NCBI RefSeq assembly: GCF_000716785.1
Contig: NZ_JNYY01000014.1
Coordinates: forward strand, 186,001-250,000
Source: Amycolatopsis vancoresmycina
Lineage (GTDB): Bacteria > Actinomycetota > Actinomycetes > Mycobacteriales > Pseudonocardiaceae
Direction: 5' to 3'
Length of the DNA: 64,000 nucleotides
A program made the translations under genes and the position numbers. Below are positions 32,733-41,563 of the stretch, in pieces (position 1 is the stretch's first letter; each line of letters begins with the position of its first letter). Below the pieces are notes generated by a model. It ran no database searches. It was given only the letters and a program-made list of their open reading frames with translations, and was not told where the DNA came from.

Positions 32733-33308
32733 ATGAGGATGGGAACTTTCGTCGTGACCCTGCTGGACAGCAAGCTCGTCCGGTGCTGGACTTCGCGCCC
32801 GCACCTGCAGTCCCTCTACACCCTCGCCGCGGCCGCCCCGCGGGTGCGGGCCGCGCTCGGCCTGGCGCCCACCGGCGGTGGCACGGTCGACTTCAAGGTG
32901 GACGGGGACGCGCTGGCCCGCACCGCGGCGGAGCTGATCGCCGCGACGTCGGCGCGGCTGCCGGTGCACCCGCTGGTGACGCAGGACCTGCACGGCCGCT
33001 CGACGGTCCGGTGCTGGCGCCGCAACCGTGACCTGCGCGTGCTGACCGGCGACCTGGTCGACGTCGCGGACCGGCTGGCCAGGGCGGGGTACGGCGGCTC
33101 CCTGCGGTGCGCGACCGTCGAGTTCGCCGAGCCGGCCGGCCGGCGCGAGGGGAAGCTCGCGCTGGTGTACCTGTTCGACCGCGGGACGTTCCACACCGCG
33201 GCACCGGGGTCCCGGCCGCTCGACCGGGCCCTGGAGCTGCGCGCCCGGGCCGCGTTGCACGGCGCACTGCCGCTCGAACCCGTCGCGCAGCGGCGGTTCG
33301 TCCTCTGA
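32733..33308 (+). CDS. Hypothetical protein
   Basis: A 191-aa soluble alpha/beta protein without recognised domains. Features: FVVTLLDSKLVRCWTSRPHL near the start, a TVDFKVDGDALARTAAELIA stretch, and a C terminus LPLEPVAQRRFVL. Start is uncertain: ATG 32733, ATG 32739 and GTG 32694 are in frame and none has a strong ribosome site. Codon use supports it as real. Confidence 0.6.
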   Translation: MRMGTFVVTLLDSKLVRCWTSRPHLQSLYTLAAAAPRVRAALGLAPTGGGTVDFKVDGDALARTAAELIAATSARLPVHPLVTQDLHGRSTVRCWRRNRDLRVLTGDLVDVADRLARAGYGGSLRCATVEFAEPAGRREGKLALVYLFDRGTFHTAAPGSRPLDRALELRARAALHGALPLEPVAQRRFVL

Positions 33309-33378
33309 AAATCCGCCGATTGGCGCGGCCGGTGAGCTCTGCGAAGATGCTGCTCTCTTCCGATCGAAGGAGTTGGCC

Positions 33379-33786
33379 GTGGCTTCTCGTCTCAACCCGT
33401 ACCTGAGCTTCCGCGACGACGCGCGGCAGGCCATGGAGTTCTACAAGGGCGTCTTCGGCGGCACGCTGACCCTGAACACGTTCGGTGAATTCGGGTCACC
33501 CGAAGGAGCGGATGCGGACAAGGTCATGCACGCCCAGCTGGAGGCCGAGAACGGCTTCACGCTGATGGCGTCGGACACCCCGGCCGGGATGGAGCACAAC
33601 CCGGGCACGAACATCTCGGTGAGCCTCAGCGGGGACGACGCCGACGACCTGCGCGGCTACTGGGACAAGCTGAGCGACGGCGGCACGGTGACGGTTCCGT
33701 TCGAAAAGCAGATGTGGGGCGACGAATTCGGCGCCTGCGTCGACCGGTTCGGCATCCCGTGGATGGTCAACGTCGTCCAGGGCTAG
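33379..33786 (+). CDS. VOC-family (PhnB-like glyoxalase) protein
   Basis: A 135-aa protein of the vicinal-oxygen-chelate fold. LNPYLSFRDDARQAMEFYKG is the typical start, followed by MHAQLEAENGFTLMASDTP and the end FGACVDRFGIPWMVNV. PhnB-like proteins have no settled function in actinobacteria. GTG 33379 with AAGGAG five bases upstream is preferred over the TTG two codons earlier. Confidence 0.88.
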   Translation: MASRLNPYLSFRDDARQAMEFYKGVFGGTLTLNTFGEFGSPEGADADKVMHAQLEAENGFTLMASDTPAGMEHNPGTNISVSLSGDDADDLRGYWDKLSDGGTVTVPFEKQMWGDEFGACVDRFGIPWMVNVVQG

Positions 33787-33867
33787 CCGCGAGGCGTTGC
33801 AGCCGGTGCCCCCGTCGGTGACGATGGAGGAACCGGCGTGGCGTGGCGCCGGGCCGAAGGAGGCCCG

Positions 33868-34488
33868 ATGGCGGGTTTTCCCTGGACGTGTGCGCAGTGC
33901 GGCGCGGACAACGACCCCGCTGCCCGGCGCTGCGCGACGTGCGCGAGCCTGGCGCCCGGCCGGGCCCGCGCGCGGGCGCTGTGGGTGCTGCTGACCCTGA
34001 TGCTGGTCGCCGCCCTCGCGGTGGGCGGGGTCCTGCTGTTCGCCGCGCGCCCGCGGCCCGCGCCGGCCGCGTCGGGGCCGTTCCCGCAGTACACGACGCC
34101 CGCGCTGCCGACCACCAAGACCGTCGTCACCACGGCGGACGCCGCCGTCCCGCCGGTCACGCCGTCCACGACGACGGCGGAGAAGCCGTGCCCGGCGGAC
34201 GCCGCGCACTACCTGCCCGGTGGCCAGGGCACGGCGCTGCTCGTCGCGCAGACCGAGAAGTCGCTCGTCACCATCTGCCGGACGCCCGACGGCCGGATCT
34301 TCTACGACGGCCAGGCCCGCGGGCAGGCGGCCTCCGGCGACACCCACATCATGCTGCCGGCCGAGGCGTCCGGGGACGGCTTCGTCGCGGTGAACGGCGA
34401 CTACCGTTACAAGGTCGGCGGCGGCAGGCTGGTCGTGTCGGCCGGGTCCGAGGTGCTCTCGGACGAGGAACTGACCACGGTGGGCTGA
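33868..34488 (+). CDS. Zinc-ribbon membrane protein
   Basis: A 206-aa protein. An N-terminal zinc ribbon (WTCAQCGADNDPAARRCATC, RanBP2-like) faces the cytoplasm, one membrane segment follows (ALWVLLTLMLVAALAVGGVL), then a Pro/Thr-rich linker and a C-terminal extracellular domain of about 110 residues with two cysteines. The function is unknown. ATG 33868 has AAGGAGG upstream; a GTG at 33838 is an alternative. Its 3' end overlaps the convergent gene by 82 bases. Confidence 0.72.
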   Translation: MAGFPWTCAQCGADNDPAARRCATCASLAPGRARARALWVLLTLMLVAALAVGGVLLFAARPRPAPAASGPFPQYTTPALPTTKTVVTTADAAVPPVTPSTTTAEKPCPADAAHYLPGGQGTALLVAQTEKSLVTICRTPDGRIFYDGQARGQAASGDTHIMLPAEASGDGFVAVNGDYRYKVGGGRLVVSAGSEVLSDEELTTVG

Positions 34489-35036
34489 GGGCCGTAGAGC
34501 TCGTCCACCGGTTCCGCGTCGAAGCCGAGGTCGGCCCGCATCCGGGCCCGCATGACGCGGTAGCCGCGCTGGCCGGCGTCCCAGGCCGGCCGCATCTTGG
34601 TGGTGTCGCCGTCCGGCTCCAGCAGCATCGCGGCCAGCCGCATCCGGGGCAGCGTGGCGTCGCTGACCAGCTGCCGGACGGCTTCCGGCGCGTGCAGCAC
34701 GACGGGCCCGAGCGCGTGCTGGGCCTCACTGCGGACCTCGCGCAGCTCGGCGAGCTGGTGCTCGTCGAGCTGCTTGCCCGCCTCGCGGACCGCGCGGGCC
34801 TGGAACAGCACGCCGTCGAACGCCTCGAGGACGCCCATCAGCTGCGCGTAGGCGTCGGCGCGGGTCTCGTGCGTCCTGGCCTCGCGTTCGCGCTGCCACC
34901 GGCGCTCCTCGCGCGCCGCGTCTTCGGTCATCCGCCGGTTCTCGCGGCGTCCCGAAAGGACCTGGGTCAGGATCACCCCGGCGAGGCCGAGCAGCGCGAC
35001 GACGACCGGAATCCACACCGGGACCTGGGAACCCAC
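34407..35036 (-). CDS. Membrane-anchored coiled-coil protein
   Basis: A 209-aa protein. One N-terminal membrane helix (VWIPVVVALLGLAGVILTQV), then a highly charged stretch RRENRRMTEDAAREERRWQR likely to be coiled coil, then a helical domain resembling a hypothetical-family core. The last 25 residues are Ser/Thr/Pro-rich. It ends inside the convergent zinc-ribbon gene (82-base overlap), so one of the two 3' ends may be shorter in reality. Function unknown. Confidence 0.65.
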   Translation of the reverse strand: MGSQVPVWIPVVVALLGLAGVILTQVLSGRRENRRMTEDAAREERRWQREREARTHETRADAYAQLMGVLEAFDGVLFQARAVREAGKQLDEHQLAELREVRSEAQHALGPVVLHAPEAVRQLVSDATLPRMRLAAMLLEPDGDTTKMRPAWDAGQRGYRVMRARMRADLGFDAEPVDELYGPQPTVVSSSSESTSDPADTTSLPPPTL

Positions 35037-35102
35037 GTGCGCACCCTACCCAGGATGTGGGAGTGGCGGCGGCCACCCGGTGCGGATCAGCATGCTGGAG
35101 CC

Positions 35103-35792
35103 ATGGCTTCTCCGCTGGACAACCCCACCTGGGCGTCGCTGGCCGGTCCGCACGCCCACTTCGCGGAACGGCGCGGGCGCGTGCTGCGCTACCCGGAAGA
35201 CGTCGCGCCGTTCCTGGCGCTGCCCGGCGACCCCGGCGAGCAGGACTGGCTCGACGTCGCCGAGCTCGCCGGGCCGGGGGCGACCGTCGTGATCGCCGCG
35301 GCCACCGCGCGGCCGCCGTCCGGCTGGGAGGTCCTCGACGAGATCCCCGGCGTGCAGCTGGTCGACGAGGGGGTCGCGGCGGCGCCGGATCCGGAAGCCG
35401 TGCGGCTCGGCCCCGCGGACGTCCCCGAGATGCTGGACCTCGTCGAGCGGACGCGGCCGGGCCCGTTCCGGCAGCGGACCGTCGAGCTCGGCACCTACCT
35501 CGGCATCCGGCGCGGCGGGGCGCTCGTCGCGATGGCCGGCGAGCGGCTGCACCCGCCGGGCCACACCGAGATCAGCGCGGTCTGCACCGACCCGGCGTTC
35601 CGCGGGCAGGGCCTGGCGACGCGGCTGGTGCTCGCGGTGGCCGCGGGCATCCGCGAGCGCGGCGAGACGCCGATCATGCACGCGGCGGCGGGCAACACCG
35701 CCGCGATCCGCCTCTACCTGTCGCTGGGGTTCGCCCTGCGGTACCGGCCGGACTTCGTGGCGGTGCGCGTGCCGCTCGCGGTCGCGGTCTAG
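35103..35792 (+). CDS. GNAT-family N-acetyltransferase
   Basis: A 229-aa protein. The first ~110 residues are a family-specific extension; the C-terminal half is the GNAT fold, with HTEISAVCTDPAFRGQGLAT (motif A, acetyl-CoA loop RGQGLA) and NTAAIRLYLSLGFALRYRPD. This is the FR47-like subgroup. The acceptor is unknown. ATG 35103 begins MASPLDNP; the frame is open for hundreds of codons upstream without similarity. Its stop overlaps the next convergent gene by four bases. Confidence 0.87.
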   Translation: MASPLDNPTWASLAGPHAHFAERRGRVLRYPEDVAPFLALPGDPGEQDWLDVAELAGPGATVVIAAATARPPSGWEVLDEIPGVQLVDEGVAAAPDPEAVRLGPADVPEMLDLVERTRPGPFRQRTVELGTYLGIRRGGALVAMAGERLHPPGHTEISAVCTDPAFRGQGLATRLVLAVAAGIRERGETPIMHAAAGNTAAIRLYLSLGFALRYRPDFVAVRVPLAVAV

Positions 35793-36214
35793 GCACCCGT
35801 CGACGACCCGGGCCGGACGATCATCAGCACCGTCACCACCGCCCACAGCAGGTTGAACACCCCGGTCAGCATGGCCAGCCGGCCCAGGACGTCCGCCGGG
35901 GACTCGTCGGCCAGCAGCCGCTTCTGGCGCGGCAGGATCAGCAGGGCGAGCACCGCGGCGGCGACCGCCGTCAGGCCGATCGACACGAGCAGCCACGGGT
36001 CGCCCATGACGTGCATCGTGCCGGCGACGCCGAAGCCGAACACCGGGACCGCGATGGCGGCGTAGGCGTACACGCGGCAGATGCGGTGCAGCAGGGTCGC
36101 CGACTTGACGTCGCCCCGGCGGACCGCGGCGGGGAACATGCTGGCCGCGACGGCGACCGGGCCCACGGCGAGGATCGCCGCCAGGACGTGGACCGAGAGC
36201 AGGATTTTCGACAC
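35789..36214 (-). CDS. DUF2269-like integral membrane protein
   Basis: A 141-aa protein with four predicted membrane helices: ILLSVHVLAAILAVGPVAVA, VYAYAAIAVPVFGFG, LLVSIGLTAVAAAVLALLIL and LAMLTGVFNLLWAVVTVLMI. The first helix carries a conserved His (SVHVLAA) as in DUF2269 and related small membrane proteins. Function unknown. GTG start at 36214. Confidence 0.75.
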   Translation of the reverse strand: MSKILLSVHVLAAILAVGPVAVAASMFPAAVRRGDVKSATLLHRICRVYAYAAIAVPVFGFGVAGTMHVMGDPWLLVSIGLTAVAAAVLALLILPRQKRLLADESPADVLGRLAMLTGVFNLLWAVVTVLMIVRPGSSTGA

Positions 36215-36288
36215 GCGGCGACGTTATCGATCTTCGCGGACGGCGGGGAGTGGCTGGATTGCCAGGAACCACCGGGATCCGGCCAGGC

Positions 36289-37566
36289 TCAGCCGGGCAC
36301 CCACATCGTGACGCGGGTGCCGCGGCCCGGCTGCGAATCCACGGTGCCGTGCCCGCCCACCTCGGCCAGGCGCGCCACGATGGACTGGCTGATGCCGAAG
36401 CCCGGCGGCCGGGCGCCGACGTCGAAGCCCTGGCCCTGGTCCCGGGCCACCACCGCGATTCCGCCGTCGCGCTCCTCCACCCGCAGCACGACCTGCTTCG
36501 TCCCCGAGTGCTTCACGGTGTTGCGCAACGCCTCCCGGACCGCTTCGACGAGCGCGGTGCGCCGGTCCCGCGAGACCTTGTGGTCGTCGGCGAAGTCCGC
36601 GGCGACCAGCTGCGTGCGCAGGCCGTCGCGCGCCAGTTCGGTGGCGACGTCGGCGAGTTCGACCGCGAAGCTGCGCGTCGGGCCCGTCGGCACCGGCTCG
36701 GTGATGTGGCGGCGCAGCTCGGCCGCTTCCGCCTTGGCGACCGAACGCAGCTCCGCCAGCCGCGTGACGGCGTGCGCGTCGTCGCCGGGCGCGGAAATGG
36801 CCAGCGCTTCGAGCGTCTGCAACACGCTGTCGTGCATGACCCGCCGGGTCCGGCGGCGTTCGGCCTCGCGCCCGCGCCGGAGTCCGATGTCGACCGCGAA
36901 CCGCGTGCCGACGCCGAGCATGATGAGGATCGCCACGGCGAGCACGATCGCCACCGCCAGCGCCACCAGGCAGCCGATCGACCGCGTCATGGCCAGCTGG
37001 TTGCCCAGGGGGAGCCCGCCGGCCAGGGTCAGGACGGCCCGGAGCGGGACGGCGGCCGCGAACAGCCACAGCGCCGCCGGCAGCCCCGACGTGCCCGCCC
37101 ACATGGCGACCGAGCCGACCAGCCAGGTCCAGGAGACGTCGACGGCGAACGGCTGCACCACGGCCGGGGCGGTCATCGCCACCACGAGGTTGAGGGCCAC
37201 GCCGACGGAGAGGTCGACGCCGAGGGCGCGGCCGGTGAGCCGGGCGCGCAACCCGCCCGAGCGCAGCACCCAGGCCAAAGCGGCGGTGTTGACCACGACG
37301 GCGAAGGCGGTGGCGCCCAGCACCGGCCCGAGCCCGAGCACGCCGTTCGCGGCGGTGAACCCGATGAACACCTTGACGAACGCCGCGATCCGGTAGGCCA
37401 CGGGGATGGCGACCCAGTAGCGCGCGGCGCGGGCGAGGGTCGCGTCCCCGACGGCGGTGAGGTCGCCGGTGTCGGGGACGGGCTCGGCGGGTTCCGCGGG
37501 TGTGCCGCTGCGCAGCAGCGTGCGGACGAACGCGCGCGGCGGTGCGGCAGAGCCCGCCTCGGGCAT
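36289..37566 (-). CDS. NarL-type sensor histidine kinase, apparently orphan
   Basis: A 425-aa membrane kinase. Several helices occupy residues ~45-220 (VAYRIAAFVKVFIGFTAANG and others). The dimerisation helix has RRTRRVMHDSVLQTLEALAI with the phosphorylated His; the ATPase domain has EAVREALRNTVKHSG, ARDQGQGFD and a final TRVTMWVPG. ATG 37566 chosen; a longer frame to 37701 exists. No LuxR/NarL regulator is next to it, so its partner must be elsewhere. Confidence 0.82.
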   Translation of the reverse strand: MPEAGSAAPPRAFVRTLLRSGTPAEPAEPVPDTGDLTAVGDATLARAARYWVAIPVAYRIAAFVKVFIGFTAANGVLGLGPVLGATAFAVVVNTAALAWVLRSGGLRARLTGRALGVDLSVGVALNLVVAMTAPAVVQPFAVDVSWTWLVGSVAMWAGTSGLPAALWLFAAAVPLRAVLTLAGGLPLGNQLAMTRSIGCLVALAVAIVLAVAILIMLGVGTRFAVDIGLRRGREAERRRTRRVMHDSVLQTLEALAISAPGDDAHAVTRLAELRSVAKAEAAELRRHITEPVPTGPTRSFAVELADVATELARDGLRTQLVAADFADDHKVSRDRRTALVEAVREALRNTVKHSGTKQVVLRVEERDGGIAVVARDQGQGFDVGARPPGFGISQSIVARLAEVGGHGTVDSQPGRGTRVTMWVPG

Positions 37567-37765
37567 CGGTGGTCCCCATTCAATCCGGCCGTCCGGGCGG
37601 CCTGAGCCTGGCAGCGCGGCGGGGGCCCCGTCAACCGTCCCGGCGCGGAGCCAGCCCGCTGGAGCAAGGGGAGCGACCGGTTCGTGACCCTGGTGATCCA
37701 ACGGCGTGCACGTGCAGGTGAGCCGGGGTCCGGAGAGGACGCACGAGCCGAGGCGGTGCGCGCGG

Positions 37766-39196
37766 TCAGTACGCGTGGAACATCGTGTCTTCGCCGTCGT
37801 ACTCCGCCCAGCCGGGCGAGCCCGTCGTGGCGAAGCGGTGCCAGGCGCCGTTCAGCTCGGTGGCCAGCTCGCGCGGCGGGTTCTCGCCGAGCAGGCCGCG
37901 CGGGCCGGAGACGGCGTCGAGCGCGTCGAACACGAACGGCAGCTCGAGCCCGTGGCACGCGCCGAGGCGGCCCTCGAGCAGCGGCGAACCCCACTCGAAC
38001 TCGTACCGGAACGTCCGGCCGGTGTGGTTCTCGGCGAGGATGCGGACGCCGTCGCGGAAGACCAGGTCGGTCAGGGCCTCCACCAGGACCTCGCCCGCCG
38101 TGCGGCCGGACCCGAGGCCGTACGCGTGCAGCACGCCGGCCGGGTCGGGGTGGGACACCGCCAGCGAAGCCACCGCCTGGTCGTCGGTCACCGCCTCCAG
38201 CGCTCCGGTCGGCACCAGGTAGAACCGCATCTCTTCGCTGCAGCTGCCGGCGATCAGGTCGACGTCGCGGCCCGCGCCCGCCTTGATCGCCTTGCCCGGG
38301 TGCTGCGGCAGGACGTCGTCGCCGACCACCGGGAGGAACGGGCTCAGGCCGTAGCCGCGGTCGTAGCCGAGCGCGTCGCGCAGGTCGGGCGCGCCACCCG
38401 GGCGCAGGACCGCGTCCTGCGCGTCGAGCAGCTGCTCCGTCGACACCTTGCGGAACGCCTCCGCGGTCGGTTCCACCTTCAGCTCGTCCGCGACGGCCTT
38501 GGCCAGCCGCCGGGCCTGGACGCCGTCGCGGACCATGTCCGGGTGTCCGCTTTGGACGATCGCGCGGTGGAAGAGTCCCGGCGAGAGCGGCGATCCGAGC
38601 AGGCAGGCGACGCTGACGGCGCCGGAGGCCGCGCCGAAGAGCGTGACGTTGGCGGGGTCGCCGCCGAACCCGGCGATGTTCTCCCGGACCCAGTGCAGGG
38701 CCGCGAGCTGGTCGCGCAGGCCGAGGTTGGTCGTGCCGCCGTCGAGGGGGAGGAACCCGTCGACGCCCAGCCGGTACTGCACGGTCACCAGCACCGCGCC
38801 CGCGCGGGCGAACGCCGTGCCGTCGTGGACCGCCGCCGACCCGGCGCCGCCGATGAACCCGCCGCCGTGCACGAACACCAGCACCGGCAGCGAAGCGGCG
38901 CCCGGCTGCGGGGTCCACACGTCCACCGTCAGGTACTCCGGCCCCGGCCGCCAGCCGGTGCCGGCCAGCGCGGTCAGGTCGAGCCCCGGCACGTCGTGCC
39001 GGCGTTGCGGGGCGGTCGGCCCGGGTCTCTGCGCGTCGCGGACGCCTTCCCACGGTGGCGCCGGAACCGGTTCGGCGAACCGCAGCTCGCCCTCGGGCGC
39101 GGCGGCGTACGGAATGCCGCGGAAGCGCACGACGCCGGCGGGGGTGACCTGACCGCGGACCGCGCCGGACGTGGTGGGGACGACGGGGTCGGTCAT
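37766..39196 (-). CDS. Type-B carboxylesterase-like protein with altered nucleophile elbow
   Basis: A 476-aa alpha/beta hydrolase of the carboxylesterase/cholinesterase family: VVRFRGIPYAAAP, VLVFVHGGGFIGG (oxyanion hole), VTVQYRLGVDGF, LRDQLAALHWVRENIAGFGG and late CHGLELPFVFDA with the catalytic His. The normal FGESAG elbow reads FGAASG (residues 187-192): the position of the nucleophile Ser is Ala190 and a Ser sits one place later (Ser191). The protein may be inactive, use a shifted Ser, or have a non-catalytic role. The cause is not a frameshift, since homology continues on both sides. Confidence 0.85.
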   Translation of the reverse strand: MTDPVVPTTSGAVRGQVTPAGVVRFRGIPYAAAPEGELRFAEPVPAPPWEGVRDAQRPGPTAPQRRHDVPGLDLTALAGTGWRPGPEYLTVDVWTPQPGAASLPVLVFVHGGGFIGGAGSAAVHDGTAFARAGAVLVTVQYRLGVDGFLPLDGGTTNLGLRDQLAALHWVRENIAGFGGDPANVTLFGAASGAVSVACLLGSPLSPGLFHRAIVQSGHPDMVRDGVQARRLAKAVADELKVEPTAEAFRKVSTEQLLDAQDAVLRPGGAPDLRDALGYDRGYGLSPFLPVVGDDVLPQHPGKAIKAGAGRDVDLIAGSCSEEMRFYLVPTGALEAVTDDQAVASLAVSHPDPAGVLHAYGLGSGRTAGEVLVEALTDLVFRDGVRILAENHTGRTFRYEFEWGSPLLEGRLGACHGLELPFVFDALDAVSGPRGLLGENPPRELATELNGAWHRFATTGSPGWAEYDGEDTMFHAY

Positions 39197-39357
39197 GCGG
39201 GGGTCCTCTCGTGGACGATCAGGGGAGCGCCGTCAGCCTAGGACCGCGGACGGGCCGCCGTCATGGGCGGACCGTCCCTCTCGTTGTCGCGGATGGATAA
39301 CGGCGCCCGGCCCGCATCGGCCGAACGGACGAAGACCTCGTGAATTCCCGCTGAAGG

Positions 39358-39387
39358 GCGGGCGGGGCGCCGGCACGCCCCGCCCGC
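39358..39387 (-). terminator. Hairpin after the molybdenum hydroxylase operon
   Basis: GCGGGCGGGGCG (39358-39369) and CGCCCCGCCCGC (39376-39387) form a perfect 12-bp stem with a six-base loop. It starts four bases after the stop codon of the large subunit gene (39392 on the minus strand). It is the likely operon terminator, with no T-run. Confidence 0.7.
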
Positions 39388-39391
39388 GTGC

Positions 39392-41563
39392 TCAGCCTTC
39401 GAGGAGGTCCTCGATGGTGATCGGGATGTGCCGCACCCGGATCCCGGTGGCGTTGTGGACGGCGTTGGCGACCGCCGCCGCCATGCCGACCGTGCCGATT
39501 TCGCCGAGGCCCCGCGCGCCGACCGCGTTGTGCAGCGTGTCGGGGTACTCGACGAACTGCACGTCGACCTCGGGGATGTCGGCGTTGACCGGGAGCAGGT
39601 AGCTCGCGAAGTCGCCGTTGGCGAACCGGCCGTTCGCCTCGACTTCCAGGCCCTCGTGCAGCGCGGCCGAAACGCCCCAGATCATGCCGCCCACCAGCTG
39701 GCTGCGCGCGGTCTTGTCGTTGATGATCCGGCCCGCGTCGAACACCCCGAGCATCCGGGACACCCGCGCCTCGCGCGTCCACTTGTGCACCCGGACCTCG
39801 CAGAACTGGGCGCCCCACGAAGCGAACGAGTGCTTGGTCAGTTCCTCACCGGGCGCCGACGAGCCGGTCACCTCCAGCGACTCGCGGCGCACCGCCCGCA
39901 GCAGCTCGCCGAACGTCATCGTCCGCCCGCCGGCGAAGAGGCGGCCGTCGGCGTAGGTGACCTCGGCGCCCTCGAACGGCGCGCCGGGGTCGGCCGCGAG
40001 CGCCACCAGCTCGTCGATCGCCTTGGTGGCGGCGATCATGATGGCCGTGCCCGCGCTCGCCGTCGCCGTCGAGCCGCCGGAAAGGCCGCCCGGCGGGTAC
40101 GCCGAATCGCCGAGCTTCGGCGTGATCCGCTCGGCCGGGATGTCCAGCGACTCCGCGCCCACCAGCGAAAGCACGGTGAGCAGGCCGGTGCCGGGGTCCG
40201 CGCCGCTGGTCGAGACGACGGCGGTGTCGTCGGCGTTGAGCGTGATGCCGACGGTGGCCGGGAACCGCAGGGCGGGGAACATGGCGGCCGCCACGCCCGT
40301 GCCGACGAGCCAGTCGCCGTCGGTGCGCGTGCCGGCCGGCCGGTGCGCCCAGCCGAAGCGGTCTGCGCCGATGCGGAAGCACTCGTCGAGGTGCTTGCTC
40401 GCCCACTGCAGATCCTTGCCCGGCGGGGCGATCGAGTTGTTCCTGATCCGCAGCTCGACCGGGTCCATGCCGAGCGCGACCGCCAGCTCGTCCATCGCGC
40501 TTTCCAGCGCGAACGAGCCGGGCGCTTCGCCGGGCGCGCGCATGAACGTGGTCGGCGGGACGTTCAGCGGCACGATCTTCTGGCTGATGGCCAGGTTCCG
40601 CGTCGTGTACCACTCCCGCGAGGTGCCGTGCGACGTCGGTTCGACGAACGACCGGGCGGCGTCCGTGCTGCACCACGAGTCGTGCCGGAGGGCGACGAGC
40701 GAGCCGTCCCGTTCGGCGCCGAGGGTCAGCTTCTGGATCGTCGCGGCCCGGCCGGCGGTCGCGGTGAACACCTGCTCCCTGGCCAGCGCGGCCTTCACCG
40801 GGCGGCCGAGGTCGCGGGCCGCCGCGGCGGCCAGGAACAGCGGCGTCGACACCATCGCCTTGCCGCCGAACGCGCCGCCGACGAACGGGTTCACCGCGTG
40901 GACGGCTTCCGCCGGCAGGTCCAGGGCCGTGGCCAGGTACTCCGCCTGCAGGTTCGAGGCCTGGTTCCCGCTGTAGACGGTCAGCTCGCCGTCGTCCCAC
41001 ACCGCGACCGCGGAATGCGGTTCCATCGCGGCGTGGTTCTGGGTCGCGGTCGAATAGGTCGCTTCGACGACCACCGGGCTCGCGGCCAGCGCCTCGTCGA
41101 AGGTCTCGACACCGTCTTCGAGGACCTCCAGCGTCGGCGGGGCACCGTCGCGGGCCGGCGGAGCGTCTTCGGCGTCCGCCAGGCCTTCGGCCAGGGACGT
41201 CCGCGCCGGGAGGGGGCGGTAGCCGACCTCCACCAGCGCCGCCGCGTCGCGGGCCTGCTCGAAGGTTTCCGCGACCACGAAGCCGATCGGCTGGCCGTAG
41301 TAGGTGACTTCCTTGTCCTGCAACGGAACCCAGGCCTCGCCGAACATCGTGGTCGGCGCGCGCAGGGGCAGCGGGTCGAACGGCGAGTACACGGCGAGCA
41401 CGCCCGGTGCGGCCCGGACCGCGGTGAAGTCCATGGCTTCGACTTCGCCGTGGGCGATCGTGCTGAGCACGACGTAGCCGTAGGCCATGCCGGGGAAGTT
41501 GTGGTCGGCGCCGTACTTGGCCTGGCCGGTGACCTTCAGCGGCGCGTCCAGCCGGGCGATCAT
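39392..41563 (-). CDS. Molybdenum hydroxylase large subunit (PaoC/YagR-type aldehyde oxidase)
   Basis: A 723-aa molybdopterin-binding subunit of the xanthine oxidase family. Signatures include NPFVGGAFGGKAMV, TTFMRAPGEAPGSFALE and the active-site Glu in VGARGLGEIGTVG near the C terminus. With the adjacent FAD and 2Fe-2S subunits it makes a heterotrimeric aldehyde or N-heterocycle hydroxylase. ATG 41563 overlaps the FAD subunit stop by four bases. No maturation gene (XdhC/MocA) is in the operon. Confidence 0.93.
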   Translation of the reverse strand: MIARLDAPLKVTGQAKYGADHNFPGMAYGYVVLSTIAHGEVEAMDFTAVRAAPGVLAVYSPFDPLPLRAPTTMFGEAWVPLQDKEVTYYGQPIGFVVAETFEQARDAAALVEVGYRPLPARTSLAEGLADAEDAPPARDGAPPTLEVLEDGVETFDEALAASPVVVEATYSTATQNHAAMEPHSAVAVWDDGELTVYSGNQASNLQAEYLATALDLPAEAVHAVNPFVGGAFGGKAMVSTPLFLAAAAARDLGRPVKAALAREQVFTATAGRAATIQKLTLGAERDGSLVALRHDSWCSTDAARSFVEPTSHGTSREWYTTRNLAISQKIVPLNVPPTTFMRAPGEAPGSFALESAMDELAVALGMDPVELRIRNNSIAPPGKDLQWASKHLDECFRIGADRFGWAHRPAGTRTDGDWLVGTGVAAAMFPALRFPATVGITLNADDTAVVSTSGADPGTGLLTVLSLVGAESLDIPAERITPKLGDSAYPPGGLSGGSTATASAGTAIMIAATKAIDELVALAADPGAPFEGAEVTYADGRLFAGGRTMTFGELLRAVRRESLEVTGSSAPGEELTKHSFASWGAQFCEVRVHKWTREARVSRMLGVFDAGRIINDKTARSQLVGGMIWGVSAALHEGLEVEANGRFANGDFASYLLPVNADIPEVDVQFVEYPDTLHNAVGARGLGEIGTVGMAAAVANAVHNATGIRVRHIPITIEDLLEG

